NCBI GenBank assembly: GCA_035524275.1 | Contig: DATKPC010000078.1 | Coordinates: forward strand, 10,232-74,231 | Source: DATKPC01 sp035524275 | GTDB lineage: Bacteria > Pseudomonadota > Gammaproteobacteria > Burkholderiales > Burkholderiaceae_F | Reading direction: 5' to 3' | DNA: 64,000 nt | In this document: positions 26,165 through 34,382 of the stretch, piece after piece | Layout: each line of letters opens with the position of its first letter | Numbering within the stretch: the stretch's first letter is position 1 | Program-made: the position numbers and the translations under genes | The notes under the pieces: model-generated | Database searches by the model: none | The model's input: only the letters and a program-made list of their open reading frames with translations | What the model was told of the DNA's origin: nothing

Positions 26165-27919
26165 GTGAAGCAAGGCAGATCGCGCAAGGTCCCGAGCATC
26201 GGATCATCGAAGCTCCCCGTTTGGCCCGCCCGACAACGCTTGACCCGAGCCGCGCTGCAGGTGGGTCTCGCGTTCGTACCCCTCGTCGCGCTCGCCGGGC
26301 CGAGCCTTCCTCCGGGGGCCTCGTCCTACATGGAGCACTCGTGGATGTCGGCGCTGAACGCGCCGTATCCGGAACTGTCGGGCTTGCAGCTGCTGAGCCT
26401 CCTCAACGGCGGCATTGGGCCGGTGATCCCGACATACGAGCTCACGCCGGACCTCGCGGGCTTCCTCGGTACCTACAACCCGGGCGGCGGAACGTCCCCG
26501 AGCCCGACCAAGACCGCGACGAACGCCTTCTTCGCGTCGCTCGGCACCAACGGCCGAACCTGCGGCACCTGCCACCAGCCCGCCTCCGGGATGAGTATCA
26601 ACCGCAATACGATCCTCGCGCGCTTCATCGCGACGGCCGGCCAGGATCCGCTGTTCGCGCCGGTCGACGGCGCGGATTGCCCGAAGTCCGTTCCCGCCGG
26701 TCATACGCGCCCGTCCTATTACGGCGGACGGCTCGGCGAAGGCAAGGACATGGTCAGCGCGCATTCGCTGCTGCTCAATCGCGGCGTCTTCCGGATTTTC
26801 CTGCCGGTGCCGGCGACCATCCCGCTCACGTTCGGCCCCAACGGCCCGGATCCGAGGAGCAACAAGCCGACGGAGTTCAGCGTCGAGGTCGTCAACGACC
26901 CGAACGGCTGCAACACGGACCCGGTCTACGCGTTTTCGCCGACCGACCCGACGACGCGCGTCCTCTCGAACTACCGCCGGCCGCTCGTCTCGACGAACCT
27001 CAAGTACGTCACGACCATCACCGCGATTCCCGGCTTCGCCGGACCGGGCGGCAACATCATGTGGGATGGTCGCGAACCCACGCTGTCGAGCCAGGCGATC
27101 GACGCGACGCTCGGCCATGCGCAGGCGATCAACCCGCCGTCGGACGCGGCGACCGCGCAGATGGTGGATTTCGAGACCTACCTCTTCAGTGCGCAGTCCT
27201 ACGACCAGATGGCCGGCAGCCTGATGGGCGGCGGGGCGACTGGCGGGCCGCAGGCCCTGGCAGCGATCGCGCCCGCGCAGGCCGGTCCGCTCACGAACAC
27301 GCCGGTGTTCTCGCAATTCAACGCCTGGTCGAACGTGGTCGGCCAATCGCCTGACGCCGCGCGCAAGCGCTCGATCTACCGCGGCCAGCAGATCTACAAC
27401 ACGAGGCAGTTCACGATCGCCAACATCGCCGGCTTCAACGACGCCGCGGGCCTCAACCCGAATCCGTTCGGCACCTGCGGAACCTGCCATAGCACGCTCG
27501 CCGACGGGTCCGATTCGTTCCCGAACGCGCAGCACGCCCTCGGTGTCGGCGGCCAGGGCGCCGACCTCGGCGGGCCGGCGCCGGCTCGCGACCTGCCGAT
27601 CTTCAAGGTGACCTGCGATCACCCGGTGTTCACGGACGGTTCGGAATTCCTCGGGTACGGCCCGGACGGCAAGAGCCGACCGATCGGCTTCACCGTCTTT
27701 GTCAACGACCTCGGGCGGGCCGGAGTGTCCGGGCTGTGCGAGGACATCGGCAAGTTCACGGTGGCGCCGCTGCGCGGGCTCGCATCGCATCCGCCGTACT
27801 TCCATGACGGTTCCGCGCAGTCGATGATGGATGTCGTGAATTTCTACGACCAGCGCTTCCACATCGGCTACACGCCGCAGGACAAGCAGGACCTCGTCAA
27901 CTTCCTCAACGCGCTCTGA
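26165..27919 (+). CDS. Diheme cytochrome c, cytochrome c peroxidase/MauG-like
   Basis: 584 residues, start GTG with AGGAGG five bases upstream. A signal peptide with a long basic n-region ends near VALAGP (about 45). Two haem c motifs, CGTCH at 133-137 and CGTCH at 438-442, sit in two halves as in bacterial cytochrome c peroxidase and MauG. GGNIMWDGREPTLSSQA and FTVAPLRGLASHPPYFHDGSAQSMMDVVNFY are family landmarks around the two haems. It likely reduces peroxide or acts as an electron carrier or oxidase partner in the periplasm. It is divergent from the PQQ dehydrogenase, suggesting a shared pathway. A terminator follows. Confidence 0.88.
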   Translation: MKQGRSRKVPSIGSSKLPVWPARQRLTRAALQVGLAFVPLVALAGPSLPPGASSYMEHSWMSALNAPYPELSGLQLLSLLNGGIGPVIPTYELTPDLAGFLGTYNPGGGTSPSPTKTATNAFFASLGTNGRTCGTCHQPASGMSINRNTILARFIATAGQDPLFAPVDGADCPKSVPAGHTRPSYYGGRLGEGKDMVSAHSLLLNRGVFRIFLPVPATIPLTFGPNGPDPRSNKPTEFSVEVVNDPNGCNTDPVYAFSPTDPTTRVLSNYRRPLVSTNLKYVTTITAIPGFAGPGGNIMWDGREPTLSSQAIDATLGHAQAINPPSDAATAQMVDFETYLFSAQSYDQMAGSLMGGGATGGPQALAAIAPAQAGPLTNTPVFSQFNAWSNVVGQSPDAARKRSIYRGQQIYNTRQFTIANIAGFNDAAGLNPNPFGTCGTCHSTLADGSDSFPNAQHALGVGGQGADLGGPAPARDLPIFKVTCDHPVFTDGSEFLGYGPDGKSRPIGFTVFVNDLGRAGVSGLCEDIGKFTVAPLRGLASHPPYFHDGSAQSMMDVVNFYDQRFHIGYTPQDKQDLVNFLNAL

Positions 27920-27938
27920 CGCGACGGCCTTTCCGCCG

Positions 27939-27967
27939 AGGGCCGCACGCGGGTGCGGCCCTTTTTC
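27939..27967 (+). terminator. Rho-independent terminator after diheme cytochrome gene
   Basis: A 9-base GC stem GGGCCGCAC (27940-27948) with GTGCGGCCC (27953-27961), a 4-base loop and then TTTTT. It begins 20 bases after the stop codon. This is the clearest intrinsic terminator in the window. Confidence 0.9.
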
Positions 27968-28065
27968 CTTCGACCGTTCGCTCGCGCGATCCCGTCCCCG
28001 ACCGTCGACAGCAGCCCGAATTCGCTGAACAATCCGCGGTGGCATCCCCGCCGAGGAGAGTCCCG

Positions 28066-28941
28066 GTGTTCGACACGCCCGTCATCAACGTCGCGATCGG
28101 CCTGGTCTTCTGCTTTGCCGCGATGAGCCTCGCGGCAAGTACCGTGACCGAGGCGCTCGCGTCGCTCGTCAAGCTTCGCGCCAACACGCTCGTGACCGGC
28201 GTCCAGCAGATGCTCAACGATCCGCAGTTCAGCGATCTCGCGTTGAAGGTCTACCGCCACGCGCTCGTCCATCCGCAGGGCGACGGCCACATGCAGAGCC
28301 GGTCGCGGTTCTGGACCTACGACGGGCCGTCGTACATCAAGGCGGAGAACTTCGCGACGGCCCTGGTCGACGTCCTCCAGGGGGCATCGAGCGACATGGC
28401 GGGGCTGCGCGATGCCGTCGACCGGATCCAGGACGCGCAGATCAAGCAATTGTTGGGCGGCATGCTGGCGCGGGCCGGCAACGATGCCGACAAGGTTCGC
28501 GCTCAGGTCGCCGCCTGGTTCGACACGGCGATGGAGCGCGTGTCCGGAGCCTACAAGCGCCAGGCCCAGCTGATCTGCTTCCTCGCTGCGCTGGCGATGT
28601 CGGCCGCGATGAACGTCGACGCCACGCATGTCGTCACGACGCTGTGGGCCAATCCGGATCGGGCGCGCGAGGTCGCGGTCCAGCTCGGCCAGCACGGCGC
28701 CGGCGACCCGCAGGTCGCCGCGACGATGGACCAGCTGGCGCAGCTTCCGATAGGCTATGACGTCCTGCCGGCCTGCGACACGCCGGCGCGTGTCGCCTGC
28801 GTTCGCGACCATGGCGTGCCGGGCGTCACCCTGCTCGGCTGGCTCGTCACGGCGGTCGCCTCGGTCTTCGGCGCGCCGTTCTGGTTCGACCTGCTCGGCA
28901 AGCTGGTGCAGTTGCGCGGCTCCGGCCCGAAACCCGGCTAG
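28066..28941 (+). CDS. Hypothetical membrane-anchored protein
   Basis: 291 residues from GTG 28066, chosen because AGGAGAG lies five bases before it. A TM segment at the N-terminus (about 6-27, INVAIGLVFCFAAMSLAAS) is followed by a soluble helical region, a second TM near residues 165-185 (LICFLAALAMSAAMNV) and one at the C-terminus (VTLLGWLVTAVASVFGAPFWFDLLGKL). I recall related uncharacterised inner-membrane proteins of this layout in other proteobacteria but know no function. Stand-alone gene between the terminator and the AAHS transporter. Confidence 0.75.
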   Translation: MFDTPVINVAIGLVFCFAAMSLAASTVTEALASLVKLRANTLVTGVQQMLNDPQFSDLALKVYRHALVHPQGDGHMQSRSRFWTYDGPSYIKAENFATALVDVLQGASSDMAGLRDAVDRIQDAQIKQLLGGMLARAGNDADKVRAQVAAWFDTAMERVSGAYKRQAQLICFLAALAMSAAMNVDATHVVTTLWANPDRAREVAVQLGQHGAGDPQVAATMDQLAQLPIGYDVLPACDTPARVACVRDHGVPGVTLLGWLVTAVASVFGAPFWFDLLGKLVQLRGSGPKPG

Positions 28942-28983
28942 TCGTCCGGATTCGCGACGTGGCCGCAACGGCTGACGCCGGAT

Positions 28984-29025
28984 CTCCCCTCGCCCGCGCG
29001 AGCGGGAGAGGGGTGGGGGAGAGGG
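28984..29025 (+). repeat. Dispersed hairpin-forming repeat, copy B
   Basis: CTCCCCTCGCCCGC (28984-28997) pairs with GCGGGAGAGGGG (29002-29013) with one mismatch around a 4-base loop, then GTGGGGGAGAG follows. Reverse-oriented relatives are at 39036-39068 and, less complete, at 14105-14137. All three lie between genes. It looks like a REP/BIME-type intergenic element. Confidence 0.55.
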
Positions 29026-29212
29026 CCGACGCAAACCCGAAGGCGCACCATGGCAAGGGTCATGCATCCGCCCCCGGAATAGCTGCTATTCCGATTCGCG
29101 CATCGCTGCCACCGGCGTTGTCCGCTAGGCTTGTTGCCCATCCCCGGCAGAAAGGGGAGGCGCGCCGGATTTCACGCCGGCGCAACGATTTCGAACGAAC
29201 TGGAGGGACACC

Positions 29213-30586
29213 ATGGCGACCGAGGCCGCACGGACGGATGTCCAGGCTTTCATCGATCGGCATCCGTTTTCGTGGATGCAATGGATCGTGTTCGTGCTGT
29301 GCTTCGCGACGATCCTGCTCGACGGTTTCGATACCGCCGCCATCGGATACGTCGCGCCTTCGCTGTTGAAGGAATGGAATATCGCCAAGCCGGCGCTGTC
29401 GCCCGTGCTGACCTCGGCGCTGTTCGGCCTGGTCGTCGGCTCGCTGTCGTCGGGGATGCTGGCCGATTTCCTCGGCCGCCGGACCGTGCTGGCCGCCGCG
29501 GCGACGACGATGGGCGTCTTCTGCCTGCTGTCGTCGCGCGCCGGCAGCCTCGACGAACTGATCGTCCTGCGTTTCCTGACCGGACTCGGCCTGGGCGCCG
29601 CGATGCCGAACGCGATCACGATGATGAGCGAGTTCTGCCCGTCGAAGCGCCGCGCGCTGCTCACCAACGGCGCCTTCTGCGGCTTCCCGGTGGGCGCGTC
29701 GCTGGGCGGCTTTCTCGCCGCGTGGATGATCCCGCAATGGGGATGGCGCAGCGTTCTCGCCCTCGGCGGCACGGTGCCCGTGATCCTGGCCATCCTCGTC
29801 GTGCTGCTGATGCCGGAGTCGGTGTATTTCCTGCTCAATCGCGGACGCGACGTGCGCCGCGTCGTCGACATCCTGCGGCGCATATCGCCGGATGCGGGCC
29901 GCGCAGGGTCCTTCTTCCTCGCCGAGCGCTCGCGCGCATTCCGCGGCCAGCGGGCCGTCGGCGTCATCCTTTCGCGCCACTACCTGCTGGGCACCGTAGC
30001 CCTGTGGGTCACGTACTTCATGGGTCTCGTGATTTTCTACGGTGTCATCAACTGGCTCCCCGTGCTGCTGAAGGACATCGGGATCGCCCCGAAGCAGGCC
30101 ATCGTGATCACGGCGCTGTTCTCGCTCGGGGGCCTTGGCGCGCTGTTGAGCGGATGGCTGATGGATCGCTTCCACGCCGACCTGATCGTTGCAGCGCTCT
30201 ACGGAATGACGGCGATCGGCATCTTCGCCGTCAGCACGGCGATCGGCAGCGCGGTGATGTTGCCGGCGCTGATCCTGCTGGCCGGCGGGTTGATGAATAC
30301 CGGCCAGTCGTCGCTCGGCGCGCTCGCGGCGAGGTTCTATCCGACCGAAGGTCGCGCAACCGGCGTCTCCTGGATGACCGGCGTGGGGCGTTTCGGCGGC
30401 ATCGCCGGCACTTTCCTTGTCGGATCGCTGCAGGGCTACGGCGCGTCGCTCGGCACGATCATGAACGTGCTGGCCGTCGCCGGCCTGATCGCCGCGGCAG
30501 CACTCCTGCTCAAGCATCGGGTCTATGCGGCCGCGGACGCCGACATCGCCGCCGTCGGGGCGCCGGGCGACAGCCTTTCCTCGTAA
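29213..30586 (+). CDS. MFS transporter, aromatic acid:H+ symporter (AAHS) family
   Basis: 457 residues with 12 TM helices. The N-terminal MQWIVFVLCFATILLDGFDTAAIGYVAPSL and the cytoplasmic loop GMLADFLGRRTVL (DGxGRR-like motif) mark the AAHS family, whose members (PcaK, MhpT) import aromatic acids with protons. It has GGAGG seven bases before the ATG. The next genes are for glucarate breakdown, and an aromatic cluster begins 4 kb on, so either glucarate or an aromatic acid could be its substrate; E. coli glucarate porters belong to a different MFS family. Confidence 0.9.
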   Translation: MATEAARTDVQAFIDRHPFSWMQWIVFVLCFATILLDGFDTAAIGYVAPSLLKEWNIAKPALSPVLTSALFGLVVGSLSSGMLADFLGRRTVLAAAATTMGVFCLLSSRAGSLDELIVLRFLTGLGLGAAMPNAITMMSEFCPSKRRALLTNGAFCGFPVGASLGGFLAAWMIPQWGWRSVLALGGTVPVILAILVVLLMPESVYFLLNRGRDVRRVVDILRRISPDAGRAGSFFLAERSRAFRGQRAVGVILSRHYLLGTVALWVTYFMGLVIFYGVINWLPVLLKDIGIAPKQAIVITALFSLGGLGALLSGWLMDRFHADLIVAALYGMTAIGIFAVSTAIGSAVMLPALILLAGGLMNTGQSSLGALAARFYPTEGRATGVSWMTGVGRFGGIAGTFLVGSLQGYGASLGTIMNVLAVAGLIAAAALLLKHRVYAAADADIAAVGAPGDSLSS

Positions 30587-30705
30587 CGCGTTTCGCTGAC
30601 GATTCGTGGCCGCGCGTCCGGTTGCGGCGGCGGTGCAATAATCCGGCCCGCAACGAACGAATTGCCCGCTGCGCGTTGGCCGCCGACGCGAGATGACGGA
30701 GTCCC

Positions 30706-32073
30706 GTGGAAGCCAGCCCCCTGGAAGCCGGCCCGCCATCCGCGGCAGGGGCTTCGCCGATCGTCACCGCGATGCAGGTCGTCCCGGTGGCCGGGCGCGA
30801 CAGCATGCTGCTCAATCTCAGCGGTGCGCACTCGCCCTGGTTCACGCGCAACGTCGTGGTCCTGCGCGACAGCGCGGGCGGCATCGGCGTCGGCGAAGTC
30901 CCCGGCGGCGAGCCGATACGACGCACGCTCGACGACGCGAGGCCTCTCGTCGTCGGCCAGCCGCTCGGACGACACCGCGACGTGCTCAATGCGGTACGCC
31001 GCCGATTCGCCGATCGCGATGCCGGCGGTCGCGGCCCGCAGACCTTCGACCTGCGCGCGACGATCCACGCCGTGACGGCGATCGAGTCCGCGCTGCTCGA
31101 CCTGGCCGGCCAGTTCCTCGGCGTGCCCGTTGCGGCGCTGCTGGGCGACGGCGTCCAGCGCGATCGCGTGGCGGTGCTCGGCTACCTCTTCTTCATCGGG
31201 GACCGCCGCCGGACGCCCCTCGACTATCGCGCCGAGCCGGATGCTGCCGATCCCTGGCTGCGACTGCGCAATGAGGAGGCGCTGGCGCCGGCGGCTGTCG
31301 TCGCGCTGGCGGAAGCCGCGCAGCAGCGCTATGGCTTCGAGGACTTCAAGCTCAAAGGCGGTGTCCTGCCCGGAAGCGTCGAGATGGAGGCGGTCGCTGC
31401 GCTCGCCGTGCGCTTCCCGGGGGCGCGCGTCACGCTCGATCCGAACGGCGCGTGGTCCCTACGGGAGGCGATCCGCCTGTGCAGCGGCCGGCAGGACGTG
31501 CTCGCCTACGCGGAGGATCCTTGCGGCGCCGAGGACGGCTATTCCGGCCGCGAGGTGATGGCCGAGTTCCGGCGCGCGACGGGCATTCCGACGGCGACGA
31601 ACATGATCGCCACCGACTGGCGGCAGCTGGCGCACGCGATCCGGCTGCACGCCGTCGACATCCCGCTCGCCGATCCGCATTTCTGGACGCTGCAGGGATC
31701 CGTCCGCGTCGCGCAGTTGTGCGAGATGTTCGGCCTCACCTGGGGGTCGCATTCCAACAACCACTTCGACATCTCGCTGGCGATGTTCACGCATGTGGCC
31801 GCCGCCGCTCCCGGCCGCGTGACCGCGATCGACACGCACTGGATCTGGCAGGACGGACAACGTCTGACTCGCGAGCCGCTGCGGATCGAGCGCGGCACGA
31901 TCGCGCTTCCGCAGCGGGCCGGCCTCGGCGTCGAGGTCGACTGGGAGGAGCTGGAAAAGGCCCACCAGCGCTATCGGGCGCTGCCATCGGGCGCGCGCGA
32001 CGACGCCGCAGCGATGCAGTTCCTCGTTCCGCAGTGGCGCTTCGATCCGAAGCGCCCCTGCCTCGTTCGTTGA
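30706..32073 (+). CDS. gudD: Glucarate dehydratase
   Basis: 455 residues of the enolase superfamily, glucarate dehydratase subgroup. Active-site features: Lys in FKLKGG, metal ligands Asp in TLDPNGAW, Glu in YAEDPCG and Asn/Asp in the following strand, and the His-containing GSHSNNHFDISLAM. It dehydrates D-glucarate to 5-keto-4-deoxy-D-glucarate. GTG 30706 has GGAG five bases upstream. It is followed 9 bases later by garL, the aldolase for its product. Confidence 0.93.
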   Translation: MEASPLEAGPPSAAGASPIVTAMQVVPVAGRDSMLLNLSGAHSPWFTRNVVVLRDSAGGIGVGEVPGGEPIRRTLDDARPLVVGQPLGRHRDVLNAVRRRFADRDAGGRGPQTFDLRATIHAVTAIESALLDLAGQFLGVPVAALLGDGVQRDRVAVLGYLFFIGDRRRTPLDYRAEPDAADPWLRLRNEEALAPAAVVALAEAAQQRYGFEDFKLKGGVLPGSVEMEAVAALAVRFPGARVTLDPNGAWSLREAIRLCSGRQDVLAYAEDPCGAEDGYSGREVMAEFRRATGIPTATNMIATDWRQLAHAIRLHAVDIPLADPHFWTLQGSVRVAQLCEMFGLTWGSHSNNHFDISLAMFTHVAAAAPGRVTAIDTHWIWQDGQRLTREPLRIERGTIALPQRAGLGVEVDWEELEKAHQRYRALPSGARDDAAAMQFLVPQWRFDPKRPCLVR

Positions 32074-32082
32074 GGCCACGCC

Positions 32083-32877
32083 ATGGATCGATCGCCGCCC
32101 GCCGCACCTTACTGCGCCTTCCCGAACCGCTTCCGGCAGGACCTGCGGGCCGGCCGTCGGCAGATCGGCTGCTGGTGCTCGCTCGCCAACCCCTACTCGA
32201 CGGAGATCCTGGGCATCGCCGGTTTCGACTGGCTCCTGCTCGACGCCGAACACGCGCCGAACGACATCGGTTCGCTCGTGTTGCAGTTGATGGCCTTGAA
32301 GGACAGCGCGAGCGCTCCCGTCGTGCGCCCGCAATGGAACGATGGCGTTGTGATCAAGCGGCTGCTCGACGCCGGGTTCCACAATTTCCTGATCCCGTTC
32401 GTCGAGACCGCCGACGAGGCGCGGGCCGCGGTCGCGGCTACGCGCTATCCGCCGCGCGGCATTCGTGGCGTCTCGGTCGCCATGCGAGGCAACCGGTTCG
32501 GCACGGTCAAGGACTACCATGCCGGCGTCGCGGACGACAACGTCGCCGTCATCGTGCAGATCGAAAGCGCCAAGGCCGTAGCGCAGATCGACGAGATCTG
32601 TCGCGTCGACGGCGTCGACGCTGTCTTCGTCGGGCCATCGGATCTTTCGGCGAGCCTGGGCCATCTCGGAGACAGCGGGCATCCGGAGGTCGCCGATGCG
32701 ATCGGTCACGTGATTTCGCGCGCCAAGGCGGCGGGCACGTCGGTGGGCATCCTGACCCCGGTCGAGGCCGAGGCGCGCCGCTACCTGGAACTCGGCGTCA
32801 CGCTGCTCGCGGTCGGAAGCGACCAGGGCGCATTCCGCTCCGCCACGCAGGCGCTGCGGGACAGGTTCAACGACTGA
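32083..32877 (+). CDS. garL: 2-Dehydro-3-deoxyglucarate aldolase
   Basis: 264 residues of the HpcH/HpaI aldolase family. It follows E. coli GarL closely in remembered sequence: FPNRFR, IGCWCSLANPYSTEILGIAGFDWLLLDAEHAPND, PQLMALK-like LQLMALKDSASAPVVR, NFLIPFVET, GIRGVSV and FVGPSDLSASLGHLG. Metal site Glu is in VQIESAKA and Asp in GPSDLSAS. It cleaves 5-keto-4-deoxyglucarate to pyruvate and tartronate semialdehyde. With gudD it forms a two-step glucarate pathway. Its close relative hpaI sits 5.3 kb downstream. Confidence 0.93.
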   Translation: MDRSPPAAPYCAFPNRFRQDLRAGRRQIGCWCSLANPYSTEILGIAGFDWLLLDAEHAPNDIGSLVLQLMALKDSASAPVVRPQWNDGVVIKRLLDAGFHNFLIPFVETADEARAAVAATRYPPRGIRGVSVAMRGNRFGTVKDYHAGVADDNVAVIVQIESAKAVAQIDEICRVDGVDAVFVGPSDLSASLGHLGDSGHPEVADAIGHVISRAKAAGTSVGILTPVEAEARRYLELGVTLLAVGSDQGAFRSATQALRDRFND

Positions 32878-32910
32878 ACGACGTCGCGGGGCGCACGCCG
32901 GGCCGCGGCA

Positions 32911-33666
32911 TCAGGCGCCCAGCAACTGGCCGCCGTCGACAACGATGTTCTGGCCAGTCACCCAGCGGGCCGCCTCGGAACTGAGGAAAAGCGCCACCGA
33001 CGCCACCTCCTGCGGCGTGCCCAGGCGCCCGAACGGGATGTCCCGGCGCACGCGGTCGTAGAGCGGATCGGCCGCCAGCCGGCGCTCCTCCCAGACACCG
33101 CCGGGAAACTCGATCGAGCCCGGCGAAATGCAGTTCACCCGAATGCCGCGGCGCGCGAGCATCGCGGCTTGCGTCGCGGCGTAGTGGATCATCGCGGCCT
33201 TCACCGCCCCGTAGGCGGGGTTGCGCGCCGCCGGCCGCAGCCCGGAAATCGACGCGATGTGCAGGATCGAGGCGCCGGAGGATCGCTCCAGGTGCGGGAT
33301 CGCCGCGTGCGATGCGCGAACCATCGACATGACGTCGACCGCGATGCCGGCGCTCCAGGCGGCCTCGTCGTCGCCGATCCCGAAACCCGACGCATTGTTG
33401 ACGAGGATGTCGATGCCGCCGAGGGCATTCGCGGCCTCCGCGACGTAGCGCCCGACGGCGCCGGCGTCGGCAAGGTCGCAGGCGGCGGCGTGGACCGCCC
33501 GGCCGGCCCGCGACAGTTCGGCGCGCGCCGCCTCCAGCGCCGCGGCGCCTCGGGCGCAGATCGACACCTGCGCGCCCGCGCCGACGAAGGCGAGCGCGAT
33601 GGCGCGCCCGATGCCGCGGCTGCCTCCGGCCACGACGGCCTTCCGGCCGGCGAGGTCAAGTTCCAT
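32911..33666 (-). CDS. Short-chain dehydrogenase/reductase
   Basis: 251-residue classical SDR. NAD(P) motif GGSRGIGRA near 14-22, NNAS at about 90-93, catalytic Ser in HIASISGL and Tyr-x-x-x-Lys in AYGAVKAA, and C-terminal VTGQNIVVDGG. Substrate unknown. It is convergent with garL (33 bases) and lies between it and the tandem-ACT gene on the same strand (63 bases), possibly in one transcript with that gene and hence within reach of the HpaR palindrome. Confidence 0.92.
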   Translation of the reverse strand: MELDLAGRKAVVAGGSRGIGRAIALAFVGAGAQVSICARGAAALEAARAELSRAGRAVHAAACDLADAGAVGRYVAEAANALGGIDILVNNASGFGIGDDEAAWSAGIAVDVMSMVRASHAAIPHLERSSGASILHIASISGLRPAARNPAYGAVKAAMIHYAATQAAMLARRGIRVNCISPGSIEFPGGVWEERRLAADPLYDRVRRDIPFGRLGTPQEVASVALFLSSEAARWVTGQNIVVDGGQLLGA

Positions 33667-33729
33667 CGCTTGCCCCGGCCGCGGTCGGCGCCACGGTGAG
33701 CACCCGGAGGTCCAACGCGAAGCGGCGAA

Positions 33730-34152
33730 TCAGAGCCGCCCGAGGACGTCGGTCGCGTTGACGAGGTCGGCGTCGGAATCGAGGCCGAAATACGCCACGA
33801 ACTGGCTGCCCAGCGACGAGGACGTCAGGCCGCGCAGGTTGATGCCGGCGTCAGCCAGTGCGGCGGTCATCTCCGCCATGACGCCCGGCTTGTCCAGCCC
33901 CATGACGCGGATCGACTGCAGCGAACGCGTGACGCCGAAGCCCATCTGCCGCGCCTCCTGGACGAGGGCCTCGCCTTCCAGCGGCGCGACGAAAACGACG
34001 CCGCTGCCCGGCTTGTCCGGAGAGCGCCGCGCGATGATGAACTGCAGGTCGGCCCCGGCCTTTTGCAGCGCCTTGAGCTTCGCCGCGAGCGAGCCCGGCT
34101 TGTCCTCGATCGGGGCGGCCCAGACATGGACCGGTTGTATGTCGAGATACAT
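33730..34152 (-). CDS. Tandem ACT-domain protein
   Basis: 140 residues from ATG 34150-34152 with AGGAG eight bases upstream. Two ACT domains: one at about 6-70 with DKPGSLAAKLKALQKAGADLQFI (DKPG 17-20) and one at about 81-140 with DKPGVMAEMTAALADAGINLRGL (DKPG 87-90). ACT domains bind amino acids or other small ligands and regulate enzymes. No catalytic part is attached. The gene is divergent from hpaE, and the palindrome at 34291-34304 lies between them, which suggests joint control with the homoprotocatechuate pathway. Partner and ligand unknown. Confidence 0.82.
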   Translation of the reverse strand: MYLDIQPVHVWAAPIEDKPGSLAAKLKALQKAGADLQFIIARRSPDKPGSGVVFVAPLEGEALVQEARQMGFGVTRSLQSIRVMGLDKPGVMAEMTAALADAGINLRGLTSSSLGSQFVAYFGLDSDADLVNATDVLGRL

Positions 34153-34290
34153 GTCGCTCGCTCCTGTGGCAACGTCGTCGAAATCGGGCGGCAGGTCGAA
34201 CCCGGGCGCAGTGCCGATGATGAGCCGCGGCCGGTCGCCTTGCAAGATCCTGGCGGGTCGGCGCTACAGCGGATCTCTCGCGACTTATTT

Positions 34291-34304
34291 GTTAATATAT
34301 TAAC
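34291..34304. promoter_or_regulatory. Candidate HpaR operator (palindrome GTTAATATATTAAC)
   Basis: A perfect 14-base palindrome in an otherwise GC-rich region, 79 bases before hpaE and about 139 bases before the divergent ACT gene. The same core occurs, longer, at 40607-40624 before hpaR and hpaD. MarR-type regulators such as HpaR bind AT-rich palindromes and typically repress until the aromatic substrate binds. Assignment to HpaR rests on location and repeated sequence. Confidence 0.75.
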
Positions 34305-34382
34305 GTTCTTCCGGATGAATGCTTCCGGATCGGGACGTCCGGACTGCCCGTCCGGATCGTCCCGCTCGACGAGAGGATGTCC

